Notes: generated by a model not told the origin, from the sequence alone. Shown: positions 52,481 to 61,941, numbered from the stretch's first letter. The stretch is 64,000 bases of DNA from Chondrinema litorale (GCF_026250525.1 NZ_CP111043.1:4353001-4417000); one strand, 5' to 3'. Program-made: numbers and translations.

Positions 52481-53305
52481 ATGGGAATGTTAAGGTTTCT
52501 TGATTCAGTTGGAATGTTCGGCGTTGCCGTATTCTTTTTAGTCCTTGTAATTGGACTCATCTTTCTTTTCAAATTTCTTATTGAAAAGCGTAGTGGTGAG
52601 CTAATTTCAGAAAATAGAAATTCAGATTTTCTTACTAAGAAATTCTACTCTGTTGATGTAAATAAGTACAGTGGTCTTTTTGCTAACATTGGTATAGCGA
52701 TCAGTTTGGCAATGGTACTTGCAGCTTTCGAATATCCTGATTTCGATGAGCAAGAACTTGTTGACCTTGGTACTCTTCAAGCTGAAGTAGAAGAAATGAT
52801 GGAAATTCCTCCTACAGAGCAATTACCTCCTCCTCCTCCAAAAATTGAAACTCCTCAAATTGTAGAGGTTCCAGATGAAGAGGAAATTGAAGAAGAAATC
52901 GAGATCGACCTTGACATGGAAGCTGATGAAGAAACTGTAATTGAAGAAATTATAGTTGAGGAAGAGCCCGTTGAAGAAGAAACAGTTCAAGAAATTTTCG
53001 AAATTGTAGAAGAAAGTGCTGAGCCAGATGGCGGTTATGCAGAATTCTACAAATACGTGAAGAAAAAAATTAAATACCCTAACCAAGCAAAAAGAATGGG
53101 TGTTGAAGGTAAAGTATACGTGCAGTTCGTAGTAGATACTGATGGAACAATTATCGATGTAAAAGCGATTAGAGGTATCGGTGCAGGATGTGACGAAGAA
53201 GCAGTAAGAATCTTACAAGGTTCTCCAAAATGGAAGCCAGGTAAGCAAAGAGGTAGAGCTGTAAAACAAAGAATTGTACTTCCTATCAACTTTAAGCTTG
53301 GATAA
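52481..53305 (+). CDS. TonB-family protein with two membrane segments and acidic linker
   Basis: A 274-residue protein with a C-terminal TonB domain (about 185-274: AEFYKYVKKKIKYPNQAKRMGVEGKVYVQFVVDTDG and VKQRIVLPINFKLG). TonB transmits proton-motive energy from ExbB/ExbD to outer-membrane receptors. Two hydrophobic segments occur (about 10-33 and 63-81) instead of one. The linker is PPTEQLPPPPPKIETP followed by about 70 residues very rich in Glu and Asp, unlike the Pro-Lys linker of most TonB proteins. The start ATG is 126 bp after the M42 peptidase; a terminator follows. Confidence 0.87.
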   Translation: MGMLRFLDSVGMFGVAVFFLVLVIGLIFLFKFLIEKRSGELISENRNSDFLTKKFYSVDVNKYSGLFANIGIAISLAMVLAAFEYPDFDEQELVDLGTLQAEVEEMMEIPPTEQLPPPPPKIETPQIVEVPDEEEIEEEIEIDLDMEADEETVIEEIIVEEEPVEEETVQEIFEIVEESAEPDGGYAEFYKYVKKKIKYPNQAKRMGVEGKVYVQFVVDTDGTIIDVKAIRGIGAGCDEEAVRILQGSPKWKPGKQRGRAVKQRIVLPINFKLG

Positions 53306-53338
53306 GCTTTAAAAGCTAAGAGCAAAAAACTATATTTG

Positions 53339-53374
53339 AGCCTGACAATTACGATTGTCAGGCTTTTATTTTTC
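53339..53374 (+). terminator. Intrinsic terminator after tonB
   Basis: AGCCTGACAA pairs perfectly with TTGTCAGGCT around a 6-nt loop and is followed by TTTATTTTT. It is 33 bp after the TonB gene. Confidence 0.88.
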
Positions 53375-53393
53375 TGTTTTTTGCCTGAATAAG

Positions 53394-54305
53394 ATGAGGA
53401 ATGAGATACCATTACTGAATATTTTATTTAGAATTGAAGATGGCGAAGATGTAGGAAACAGTAAAAATCTGTTCGAAAATGCCTATAATGTCATCAGATT
53501 ACAAGATGTAAAAGATGCATCGCATTGTTTAAAAAGAGTCCACAGGTGTGGGTTTAATGGGATTTACCTGCAATTAGAAGGTAAATCTATCCATCATTTA
53601 GACGAAAAGAATCTCGAACTAGAAAAGAATGATCTACTTTTCTTAAGAGAATTTCAAGTTCATCAACTTTGTTCATTAAGTGACAATAGCAAAGGTTATT
53701 TGTTGATTTTTAGTCACTTCTTCTACGAAACGTTCACTGAAAAAACATTTCTTGCTTCTTTCTCTTTTTTTAGTGAAAATAATAGAGACTTTCCTGTACA
53801 AAAAATATCTAAACAAGCTGCTATAGAGCTAAAAGATATTTTTGAACACTCCATTACAGAATTTACTTTGCATAATACCAACAAAAGAATTGATCAAATT
53901 CTCTGGGCATATTTGCATATTTTACTAATTAAAACAGAACAAAGCATTGGACTACATGAGTCGAATTATATAGATCATGGCACACCTTTATTTCTTCGGT
54001 TTGAAGAATTGCTACAAGAAAATTTCGCAGAGCATCTTTCTGTTGCCAATTATGCAGAAATGTTGAGTATTTCGCCTAATTACCTTAATCATATTTGTAA
54101 AAAAATACATGGCAAAAATGCCAAAAGGATAATTGATGAGCGTCTATTATTAGAAGCAAAAAGACAATTATTTTCCGGAAAACAATCTGTGTCCGAAATT
54201 GCTTTTAATCTTAACTTTAAAGATGCTTCTTATTTTAGCCGCTTTTTTAAAAAACTTAGTGGCGAAAACCCTGAAACTTACAGGAATAAGCATATATTAG
54301 AATGA
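53394..54305 (+). CDS. AraC-family transcriptional regulator
   Basis: A 303-residue regulator with an N-terminal sensing domain of cupin-like pattern and a C-terminal double helix-turn-helix (about 205-300). The second HTH is clear: ARQ-type SVSEIAFNLNFKDASYFSRFFKKLSGENPETYRN, with the first HTH in LSVANYAEMLSISPNYLNHICKK. I start at ATG 53394. The open frame extends to a TTG at 53355, but that codon lies inside the terminator stem. The target genes and ligand are unknown; neighbours are tonB and uspA. Confidence 0.9.
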   Translation: MRNEIPLLNILFRIEDGEDVGNSKNLFENAYNVIRLQDVKDASHCLKRVHRCGFNGIYLQLEGKSIHHLDEKNLELEKNDLLFLREFQVHQLCSLSDNSKGYLLIFSHFFYETFTEKTFLASFSFFSENNRDFPVQKISKQAAIELKDIFEHSITEFTLHNTNKRIDQILWAYLHILLIKTEQSIGLHESNYIDHGTPLFLRFEELLQENFAEHLSVANYAEMLSISPNYLNHICKKIHGKNAKRIIDERLLLEAKRQLFSGKQSVSEIAFNLNFKDASYFSRFFKKLSGENPETYRNKHILE

Positions 54306-54331
54306 TTTTTAAATAAGCAATAATATTCGCG

Positions 54332-55255
54332 ATGTACAAAATTAATGACATATTGGTGGCATTGGATTTATCAGCAATGGATGATGTATTGTTGAAGTAT
54401 GCTGCTAAAATATCTAAACACTTACAACCTGAAAAAATATATTTGACTCACGTTGCCAAAGAGAAAGATTTACCGGAGGAATTAGTGAAAGCTTATCCGG
54501 GTTTAATCACTCCTTTGGATGAAATATTGGGTAACCAGATTAAAAGTAATTATGAAAAATTCTTTGACGAAGAGCTCAAGGCTAAAGTTGAAGTGATAGT
54601 TACTGAAGGTAGTCCCGAAAAAATAATTCTAGATCTGGTAAAAGATAAAGATATAGAGTTGGTTTTACTCGGTAGAAAAAATGATTTAAAAGGAGAAGGT
54701 GTAAAAGCACATAAATTGGCGAAGATTCTCCCTTGTACAATTGGATTTGTACCAGAGATTCTTCCTGAATCTTTTAATAAAATCTTAACTCCAACAGATT
54801 TTTCTAGCAGTTCGCAGATGGCTCTTGAGTTTGCTGCCACTGTTTCAGAGATGAATCCTGGCTCAACAATTACTTGTTTTCATGCCTATAATATACCAAG
54901 CGGATACTCTTCAACAGGTAAATCTTTCGAAGAGTTTTCTGATATTATGAAGGATAATGCAAAAAAGAGGTTTGATGTTCAAATGAAGAATTTATCTTGG
55001 GAAGATACAAGCAGCATTTCCTGTAAATTTGAATTAACCGAACAAGGAGAAGAAAGTGAGACTATGTACGATTTTGCTGTAGAAGAAGGTTACGATGCAA
55101 TTGTAATGGGTTCTAAGGGAAGAACTGGAATGGCTTCGCTCTTACTTGGAAGTACAGCAGAAAAGCTCATTGAATTCAACAAAAGTTTGCCGGTTTTCAT
55201 TGTGAAAAATAAGAAGAGCAACATGAGCTTTATCGATGCTTTGTTGAAACTCTAA
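54332..55255 (+). CDS. Universal stress protein, two UspA domains
   Basis: A 307-residue protein made of two UspA-type domains (about 1-140 and 145-290). Domain 1 starts INDILVALDLSAMDDVLLKYAAK and ends LLGRKNDLKGEG. Domain 2 starts FNKILTPTDFSSSSQMALEFAA and has GSKGRTGMASLLLGSTAEKLI, the nucleotide-binding motif. Tandem Usp proteins bind ATP and respond to stress. Its stop codon is directly adjacent to that of the convergent GH13 gene. Confidence 0.93.
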   Translation: MYKINDILVALDLSAMDDVLLKYAAKISKHLQPEKIYLTHVAKEKDLPEELVKAYPGLITPLDEILGNQIKSNYEKFFDEELKAKVEVIVTEGSPEKIILDLVKDKDIELVLLGRKNDLKGEGVKAHKLAKILPCTIGFVPEILPESFNKILTPTDFSSSSQMALEFAATVSEMNPGSTITCFHAYNIPSGYSSTGKSFEEFSDIMKDNAKKRFDVQMKNLSWEDTSSISCKFELTEQGEESETMYDFAVEEGYDAIVMGSKGRTGMASLLLGSTAEKLIEFNKSLPVFIVKNKKSNMSFIDALLKL

Positions 55256-56845
55256 TTATTTAGAAATAATAAAAGAACTGTGAGCAGGAATTGTATTTTT
55301 TGATAAATTCTTGTTTACAGTTTTAAATATAATCTCACCCTTTAGAAGTTCATTATCAAATTTTTGAGACTTCTTACCTAAATTATGCACAATTAGAATT
55401 TTTTCATCACCCAGAATTCTGTAATAGCATAGCACTTTTTTCGATTTAGGTTTCACTACTTCTATTTCACCTTCTCTCAATATGCTATTATTTTTCCTTA
55501 GTTGAATCAGGTTTTTATAGTGATTGTAGATTGAGGTTGAATCTGCTACTTGAATATCTAATGCATTTAAAGTTGATGCTGTATTGTATTCTGGCTCAAT
55601 CCATTTTGTAATTCCTGTATCATCTTTAGCTGACCATAAAAAAGGCTCTCTTATCTTTTCGTCAGGTTTTATACCTAACATGCCGAGCTCTTCACCGTAG
55701 TAGATAAATGGTGAGCCGGGCAACGTAAGTAATATAGAAGCCGCCAATTTGCCTTTCTCTAAATTGCCATCTAACTCAGAAAGAATCCTGTTTTGATCGT
55801 GGTTGGTAGTAAAGATGGCATCATAAAAATCTGGTCTGGTTTCTTTATACAATTTTCTTGAAGTAATAAATTTGTCTAGCAATTGGCTAGCATCTTCATT
55901 TTTTAAAGCTTCTTGAAGCGTAAAACTCAAATCAAAATTAAAAATAGCATGCAAGCCATTTAAAAACGGTGCGATTACTTTGGCTTCATCCCAAACTTCT
56001 CCAACTAAAAATACATCTGGCTTCGCTTTTTCCATTTCATTTCTAAAAGCAATCCACCATTCTACAGTATCATCTATTCTATCATCTGGGTAAATGTGTT
56101 TGGCTGCATCTAACCTAAAACCATCAATATTTATTTCTGTAAGCCAGAATTTTCCAATTTTATAAACTTCTTCTCTCACCGTTGGATGATCGTAGTTCAG
56201 ATCGGGCATGCCTTTCCAAAAGAAACCAAAATACTTTTCTTCATTTCCGGGAGCTTCGTTCCAGAGGTATTTATTGTCGGAGTCACCAGTTACTTCTTTA
56301 GTTTCTCCAACTTCTTTAATTGTGTCTAAATCTGCCCAAATGTAGAAATCTCGATAAGGATTATCTTTGCCTTTTATAGATTCTTTAAACCATTGATTTT
56401 GATCTGATGTATGATTGATTACCAAATCTAAAATCACCTTCAAATTTCTTTGGTGGGCCTCTTCTACAAAATGCTTAAAATCTTCTAAAGTGCCATAATC
56501 TTTATGTATATCATAATAGTCGATTACATCATATTTATGATAAGAAGGTGAGGGATGAACAGGCATTAACCAAATTGCTTCTGCACCTAAATCTGCTATA
56601 TAATCGAGTTTTTGAGTAAGTCCTTGTAAATCTCCGATGCCATCGTTATTCGCATCAAAAAATGATTGAACAAAAACTTCGTAAGTAACTCCACCATTTC
56701 TGTAAGCGAGTTTTCCGGTTTGCTTAGAAGCTTTATTTTTCGATGACATATTATCTTTATTTTCCTTTTGAGATGAATCACAAGAAAGCAAAACCAACGA
56801 CGATATTACACTGAATAGAAATATGAAAGCAGTATTTTTCATCAT
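55256..56845 (-). CDS. GH13 alpha-amylase-family lipoprotein
   Basis: A 529-residue glycoside hydrolase with a lipobox LLSC (Cys about 22), so probably attached to an envelope membrane. The GH13 motifs are LDLVINHTSD (I), GFRLDAAKHI (II, nucleophile Asp), VFLVGEVWDE (III, acid Glu) and FTTNHDQNR (IV, Asp). QSFFDANNDGIGDLQGLTQKLDYIADLGAEAIWLMP is a hallmark of the oligo-1,6-glucosidase-like subgroup. It probably degrades starch- or trehalose-type glucans. It overlaps nothing; the next GH13 gene is 8 bp upstream. Confidence 0.92.
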   Translation of the reverse strand: MMKNTAFIFLFSVISSLVLLSCDSSQKENKDNMSSKNKASKQTGKLAYRNGGVTYEVFVQSFFDANNDGIGDLQGLTQKLDYIADLGAEAIWLMPVHPSPSYHKYDVIDYYDIHKDYGTLEDFKHFVEEAHQRNLKVILDLVINHTSDQNQWFKESIKGKDNPYRDFYIWADLDTIKEVGETKEVTGDSDNKYLWNEAPGNEEKYFGFFWKGMPDLNYDHPTVREEVYKIGKFWLTEINIDGFRLDAAKHIYPDDRIDDTVEWWIAFRNEMEKAKPDVFLVGEVWDEAKVIAPFLNGLHAIFNFDLSFTLQEALKNEDASQLLDKFITSRKLYKETRPDFYDAIFTTNHDQNRILSELDGNLEKGKLAASILLTLPGSPFIYYGEELGMLGIKPDEKIREPFLWSAKDDTGITKWIEPEYNTASTLNALDIQVADSTSIYNHYKNLIQLRKNNSILREGEIEVVKPKSKKVLCYYRILGDEKILIVHNLGKKSQKFDNELLKGEIIFKTVNKNLSKNTIPAHSSFIISK

Positions 56846-56853
56846 TCAATTGC

Positions 56854-58692
56854 TTATTCATCTTTAGTCAATTTGAAAATGAGTGCTTCAAGTGGAGGCA
56901 AATCGAATTCTAAGTCATTTCCTGTTTTGAAGCTTTTATTATTCAATTCGTGTGGATCACCCAGCACCTGCTGCAATTTAAAAGAACTTCCATCTAAAAT
57001 TGCAGAAAGATCGGAAGGTATTGAAAGCGAGATTTGATGATTATTATCTGAACTAAAATTGCTGATAATAAGCAAAGACTCTTCAGTAGAATTTCTTAAA
57101 TAAACATAGCATTTATTTGAAACACCACTTTCATCTTCTTTAATTAAAGGCTGTAAATCAATAAATTTTCCATTTGCTATTGCTGAACTGCTCTTCGTAA
57201 AATTCAGCAAGTCTTTATAGAATTTTCTTAAGCCTTTTTGTTTTTCATCCAGTAGTGCACCGTCAAAAGCACCATCGTTCATCCATTTCTGATGTGCAGG
57301 AACACCCCAATAATCGAAGATTGTTGTTCTGCCATCTTCACCTCCAAATCCTTCTGCATCGGCACCAGTTTCACCTACTTCTTGACCGAAATAAATCATA
57401 ACTGGTCCGCTATACATGGTAGCACTTAGTAACATGGCAGGAATAGCATTTTCCGCTTCACCAGCAAAATCTGGACTCGCAATGCGCTGTTCATCGTGGT
57501 TTTCGAGAAAGCGCAGCATATGCTTATTGATGCCATTTAGGTTTTGCCAAATTTCAGTAAGATTTGCGGTGCTGCCTTTATCTTGAATGATATTTTTTAG
57601 TGTATCATACAATTGCACTTTGTCGTACAAAAAATCAAATTTGCCGGTATCTATATAATTTCTGTATGCATCAGGATTATAGATTTCTGCAATAAATATT
57701 ATTTCTGGATTCACTTTCTTCACTTCTGTAACAGCGTAATTCCAAAACTCTACAGGAACCATTTCTGCCATATCACAACGGAAAGCATCTACACCTTTTC
57801 CTGCCCAATATTTTAAGATATCTGTCATTTTGAGCCAAGTATCTGGAACAGTATCGAAGTGGGTTGCTCTGTCGTTTTGATAATCGACACCGTAATTCAG
57901 TTTAACTGTTTCAAACCAATCATTAATACTTGGGTTTGCACTAAAAACATCATTACCAGTAGCTTTTGCTGGGTTCTCCTCAAACATTCCATCTTTTGTA
58001 GGGAAAGTGTTGTCTCCTAATGCTTGGTAATCTTCAGGGACTTTAAAAGCTTGATTTGTAATGTAGTAGAAGTTATTGTTAGGGTCAAAAGCTTTGCTTG
58101 TATCATCGTCTTCTCCGAGGTCTTTTACATCTTCTGGTTTTGCATCTGAAATATAATTTCTGGCAACATGGTTAGGTACAAAGTCGATAATCACCTTTAA
58201 GCCTTGTTGGTGAGTTCTTTCTATCAATGCTTCGAACTCTTGCATTCTGTTTTGCACATTATCTGCAAGGTCTGGGTTTACATCGTAATAGTCTTTTATA
58301 GCATATGGTGAACCAGCTCTGCCTTTCACAACATCCGCATCATCTAAAGAGATTCCGTATTCTGTATAATCTCTAATTACAGCATGTTCTATTGCACCAG
58401 TATACCACACATGCGTGATACCCAGCTCTTTAAGTTCTGTTAAAGCTTTATCATTGATGTCTTTAAACTTGCCAACACCATTTTCTTCTATCGTTCCCCA
58501 AGGTTTGTTAGTTGAATTTTTATTTCCAAAAAGTCGGGTCATCATCTGGTAAATAATGATTTTATCGCCTTGTGGATTTTCATCTAAAATGAGTTCTTGA
58601 GAAAGTTTAGATTCATCTTTCTTTTGACAATCTGCCATAAATAGAATTATAAATAAGATGGGAATAATTGCAGTTAAGTTTTTCATTTTCAT
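56854..58692 (-). CDS. GH13 alpha-amylase-family lipoprotein (second copy type)
   Basis: A 612-residue glycoside hydrolase with a lipobox FMADC (Cys about 22). GH13 motifs: VIIDFVPNHVAR (I), GVDAFRCDMAEMV (II), IIFIAEIYNP (III) and RFLENHDEQR (IV). It differs clearly from the neighbouring 529-residue enzyme, so the two are not a recent duplication. It starts the two-gene unit, with an 8-bp gap to the second gene. No susC/susD-like genes are present in the window, so how the products are imported is not shown. Confidence 0.92.
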   Translation of the reverse strand: MKMKNLTAIIPILFIILFMADCQKKDESKLSQELILDENPQGDKIIIYQMMTRLFGNKNSTNKPWGTIEENGVGKFKDINDKALTELKELGITHVWYTGAIEHAVIRDYTEYGISLDDADVVKGRAGSPYAIKDYYDVNPDLADNVQNRMQEFEALIERTHQQGLKVIIDFVPNHVARNYISDAKPEDVKDLGEDDDTSKAFDPNNNFYYITNQAFKVPEDYQALGDNTFPTKDGMFEENPAKATGNDVFSANPSINDWFETVKLNYGVDYQNDRATHFDTVPDTWLKMTDILKYWAGKGVDAFRCDMAEMVPVEFWNYAVTEVKKVNPEIIFIAEIYNPDAYRNYIDTGKFDFLYDKVQLYDTLKNIIQDKGSTANLTEIWQNLNGINKHMLRFLENHDEQRIASPDFAGEAENAIPAMLLSATMYSGPVMIYFGQEVGETGADAEGFGGEDGRTTIFDYWGVPAHQKWMNDGAFDGALLDEKQKGLRKFYKDLLNFTKSSSAIANGKFIDLQPLIKEDESGVSNKCYVYLRNSTEESLLIISNFSSDNNHQISLSIPSDLSAILDGSSFKLQQVLGDPHELNNKSFKTGNDLEFDLPPLEALIFKLTKDE

Positions 58693-58753
58693 ACTGTTTA
58701 CATCACCAAATTAACTTATGGTTGTTATACTAAACAATACTAAAATGAAATAA

Positions 58754-59539
58754 TCAGAATCGTAACAAAAAATGTTGTTTTGGTTGGTTTTTTCTAAAAA
58801 AGACTAATCCTAAATCAAAAAGATCGATGGATAGCATCACCTCAGAATGATTTTTAATTGCTTCCCAAGCTTCACCCATATCTTTTGTCCAATATATATC
58901 ATCAAACACAAAAACTGTATTTTCATGTGCTTTTTCTAAGCAAGCATGAAAGTATTTGAGTGTGGCTGATTTTCTGTGGTTTGCATCAAAAAAAACAAAG
59001 TCTACCTTATCGTTTTTTTGTAATGCTTTAGGTAGAGTCTCATCTATATTGCCTTCTACCGCTTTAATATTGACATTAAGTTTTTTAAAGTTTTGTTGAG
59101 CAATTTTTAAAGTCTCAGGGCAGCCTTCAAAAGTGCTTACATTCCCTTTGTGCCAAGCTTTTGCAAGATAAAGTGTATTAATGCCAAGTGAAGTGCCTAA
59201 TTCGAAAATGGTTTCTGGTTTTAAAAATTCTATTAATCTAAAAAGCATCTGGCCAGTTTTTTCATCACTCAAAGCGTATTTTGCCATTTTAGAAACGCTT
59301 CTTTGGTTAGATTTAAAAACCTTAGAACCTGCGCCAAAGTCTTTCACTTCTATCACTGAATCACTTTCTAATAAGTCGATACGAAGGTCTTCAATATCAT
59401 CAAAAGCATAGAAATACTTATTTGAGTTAATAACTTCATTATACAACTTAAAAACAAAAGGCGAGTGGATCCCATGCGCATTTGTTGCTTTTAATTGGTA
59501 GTTGAGATAGTGTTTAGCAGTAAAAATTTTGTCCGTCAC
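58754..59539 (-). CDS. SAM-dependent O-methyltransferase-like protein
   Basis: A 261-residue class I methyltransferase. The N-terminal helices are AKHYLNYQLKATNAHGIHSPFVFKLYNEVI. SAM-binding motif I is IFELGTSLGINTLYLA and a second strand is VSTFEGCPETLKIA. FVFFDANHRKSATLKYFHACL and TVFVFDDIYWTKDMGEAW are also conserved in this Bacteroidota group. The substrate is unknown; the fold resembles small-molecule O-methyltransferases. It is 61 bp upstream of the GH13 pair on the same strand. Confidence 0.8.
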   Translation of the reverse strand: MTDKIFTAKHYLNYQLKATNAHGIHSPFVFKLYNEVINSNKYFYAFDDIEDLRIDLLESDSVIEVKDFGAGSKVFKSNQRSVSKMAKYALSDEKTGQMLFRLIEFLKPETIFELGTSLGINTLYLAKAWHKGNVSTFEGCPETLKIAQQNFKKLNVNIKAVEGNIDETLPKALQKNDKVDFVFFDANHRKSATLKYFHACLEKAHENTVFVFDDIYWTKDMGEAWEAIKNHSEVMLSIDLFDLGLVFFRKNQPKQHFLLRF

Positions 59540-59700
59540 GTATTTTTAGATTTGCAATTTAGCCTGAAAGATAAACAGCTAAGAAATGAATAAAAAGTGT
59601 TTAAAATAATAGTCTTGCAATCAAATCATTTTTCTACGATATCTGCTTAATGTATTCTTTAAAATGGATAATTCTATAGTATAAGATTGATCGACATTTT

Positions 59701-60981
59701 ATGTATTTTGGCTTTTTTAAACTAAACGAAACAAGGGTGGTACGAAAAATTCTACTTTTTGCGATTGTCTCAACTTTTTGCTTAAACCTCAAAGCACAAC
59801 AATATAAAGAAATTTCCAGAGCCGAAATTAAAGATAAAATCTATGCTTACTGGATAGGGCAAATTGTAGGTACAAGTCTGGGTTTCCCTTTTGAAAATTG
59901 CTATGTGGAAAAAGAGATGCCGATTATGGTAGATAGGTATTACACCATAAAAGATAATACGCCAGATCTAACAATGAATTTAGACGATATTCGTGGTTAC
60001 TTGCCCATTGTTGCTGAAGGGCTAGATGGAATTCTTTCTGATGATGATACCGATATTGAGTTGGTTACCTTGCATGCAGTAGAAAAATACGGTTTAGACT
60101 TAAACTATACTGAAATTACTGAAATGTGGAAAAAACACATTAACAGGCAAATTTGGGTAGCAAATAAAACAGCCAGAGATTTAATGGAAACTGGAATGCT
60201 TCCACCAGAAACTGGCAAAAAAGAAAATAATGAAAACTGGTTTCAAATAGACCCGCAACTGGTAAATGAGATTTGGAGTGTGTTTTATCCCGGCATGACG
60301 CAAAAAGCAGCCGAGCGAGCAGAATGGGGAGCAAGAATTACGAACGACGATTGGGGAACACATCCGACAATTGCTTATGCAGTGATGTATAGTGCCGGAT
60401 TTTTTGAGAAGGATGTAAATAAATTGGTTGATCTTGCTTATGCACAAATTCCAGATGGAAGCCCTTTTAAAGAAGGCATGCAAGATGTAATTAAATGGCA
60501 TAATGAAGAAAAAGATTGGAAGAAGACCAGAAAGAATATTCACGAAAAATACTATGCATATAAGAAGGGAGATTATGAAGCACCTGTCTCAGTAGTTTCT
60601 TCGCTCAATAATGGTTTGTGTGGCATTATGGCTATTTTATATGGTGAAGGAGATTTTGAAAAAACCATTAGTATTGCTGTTTCGGCTGGTTACGATTGCG
60701 ACAACCAAGCGGCAACAAGTGCTGGTTTAATTGGAATTATGAGTGGCTCTAAAGTGATTCCAGAAAAATACACATTGGGTCTGAGGGGCGAAAAAAAGTG
60801 GAGTGAGCCATTTAACGATAGGTATGTAAATTACAGTAGAGATAATTTGCCAGTAACTTTTAGCATAAAAGATTTAAGCGAAAGAGTTTTGAAAATTACT
60901 GAACAGGCCATCTTTTATAATGGTGGAAGAATGTTCGAAAAAGACGGCGAAGTTTGGTATAGTATACCAGTAGATTATTAA
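59701..60981 (+). CDS. Secreted ADP-ribosylglycohydrolase-family protein
   Basis: A 426-residue member of the ADP-ribosyl-glycohydrolase (ARH/DraG-like) superfamily. The N-terminus (VVRKILLFAIVSTFCLNLKAQ) is a signal peptide; the true start may be a GTG near 59737 rather than ATG 59701. Metal-binding motifs are DDDTDIELV and AGYDCDNQAATSAGLIGIMSG, and AYWIGQIVGTSLGFPFEN is conserved. Family members remove ADP-ribose from proteins or other targets, or hydrolyse related glycosidic bonds. A secreted form implies an extracytoplasmic substrate, which is not identified. Confidence 0.87.
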   Translation: MYFGFFKLNETRVVRKILLFAIVSTFCLNLKAQQYKEISRAEIKDKIYAYWIGQIVGTSLGFPFENCYVEKEMPIMVDRYYTIKDNTPDLTMNLDDIRGYLPIVAEGLDGILSDDDTDIELVTLHAVEKYGLDLNYTEITEMWKKHINRQIWVANKTARDLMETGMLPPETGKKENNENWFQIDPQLVNEIWSVFYPGMTQKAAERAEWGARITNDDWGTHPTIAYAVMYSAGFFEKDVNKLVDLAYAQIPDGSPFKEGMQDVIKWHNEEKDWKKTRKNIHEKYYAYKKGDYEAPVSVVSSLNNGLCGIMAILYGEGDFEKTISIAVSAGYDCDNQAATSAGLIGIMSGSKVIPEKYTLGLRGEKKWSEPFNDRYVNYSRDNLPVTFSIKDLSERVLKITEQAIFYNGGRMFEKDGEVWYSIPVDY

Positions 60982-61133
60982 GATTACTTATAGAAGTTGA
61001 CTAAAGTTGTTGTTTTGAACCTAAAGAAATAGCTTAAAACCAATTCATTATCAGCTTTAGGGGTTGTCAATTCTTAAAAAATTTAGAAATTTGCCAAATA
61101 AGCTTTTAAGCATAATTAAAATATTAAAAAATA

Positions 61134-61880
61134 ATGAAGTTACTTGAAGGTAAAAATGCACTGATTACAGGCGCATCGAAAGGAATAGGAAAATCTATTG
61201 CTATAAAATTTGCAGAACAAGGAGCGAACGTAGGTTTTACCTACCTTTCTAGTGTAGAGAAGGGAGAAGCACTTGAGAATGAATTAAAGGAGTATGGCAT
61301 TAAAGCAAAAGGTTTTCGTTCTGATGCTTCTAATTATGCTGCTTCTGAGCAATTGATCAACGACTTTGTAAAAGAATTCGGTTCTTTAGATGTGTTGATT
61401 AACAATGCAGGTATTACTAAAGATGGTCTTTTAATGAGAATGTCTGAAGAGCAATACGACGATGTAATCAATGTAAACCTAAAATCAGTATTCAATTTAA
61501 CCAAAGCTGCTTGTCGTACTTTAATGAAGCAGAAAAGTGGTTCAATTGTAAACATGAGTTCTGTGGTTGGAGTAAGAGGTAATGCTGGTCAGGCTAACTA
61601 CGCAGCTTCTAAAGCAGGTATTATTGGTTTCACAAAATCAGTAGCATTAGAGCTTGGTTCTAGAAACATTAGAGCAAACGTAATTGCTCCGGGCTTTATC
61701 GAAACTGAAATGACTGGAATTCTTGATCCTAAAGTGGTGGAAGAATGGAAAAATGCTATTCCATTAAAGAGAGCTGGTAAGTCTGAAGAAGTGGCTGATT
61801 TGGCTGTATTCCTTGGTTCAGATATGTCTCAGTACATCACAGGACAAGTTGTAGAAATTAATGGAGGTATGAATACCTAA
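61134..61880 (+). CDS. fabG: 3-oxoacyl-ACP reductase FabG
   Basis: A 248-residue SDR enzyme that reduces 3-oxoacyl-ACP in fatty-acid elongation. It has TGASKGIG (12-19), NNAGITKDGLLMRM, SSVVGVRGNAGQANYAASKAG with the catalytic Ser, Tyr and Lys, and a C-terminal YITGQVVEINGG. Length and motifs are normal. It is an isolated transcription unit with its own terminator, not next to the other fatty-acid genes at the left edge of the window. Confidence 0.95.
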   Translation: MKLLEGKNALITGASKGIGKSIAIKFAEQGANVGFTYLSSVEKGEALENELKEYGIKAKGFRSDASNYAASEQLINDFVKEFGSLDVLINNAGITKDGLLMRMSEEQYDDVINVNLKSVFNLTKAACRTLMKQKSGSIVNMSSVVGVRGNAGQANYAASKAGIIGFTKSVALELGSRNIRANVIAPGFIETEMTGILDPKVVEEWKNAIPLKRAGKSEEVADLAVFLGSDMSQYITGQVVEINGGMNT

Positions 61881-61901
61881 TAGTAAATGATATAAAAAAA
61901 T

Positions 61902-61927
61902 AAATCCCGTTGCAAAACGGGATTTTT
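61902..61927. terminator. Terminator between fabG and the small gene
   Basis: The perfect 10-bp stem AAATCCCGTT/AACGGGATTT with a GCAA loop and T-run follows fabG by 21 bp. It may serve the convergent small gene at 61942 too. Confidence 0.86.
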
Positions 61928-61941
61928 ATTATCTAATAAAT

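Noticed and set aside
53331..53338. TATATTTG resembling a -7 promoter element
   Set aside because: It lies directly before the tonB terminator. A transcript from it would start inside the hairpin, so it is probably chance, although a promoter for the AraC gene cannot be excluded.
53355..53393. TTG start for the AraC gene
   Set aside because: This codon lies in the right arm of the tonB terminator hairpin, so ATG 53394 is preferred.
55256..58692. A complete starch (Sus-type) utilisation locus
   Set aside because: Only the two GH13 genes are present; no TonB-dependent receptor or SusD-like gene lies in the window.
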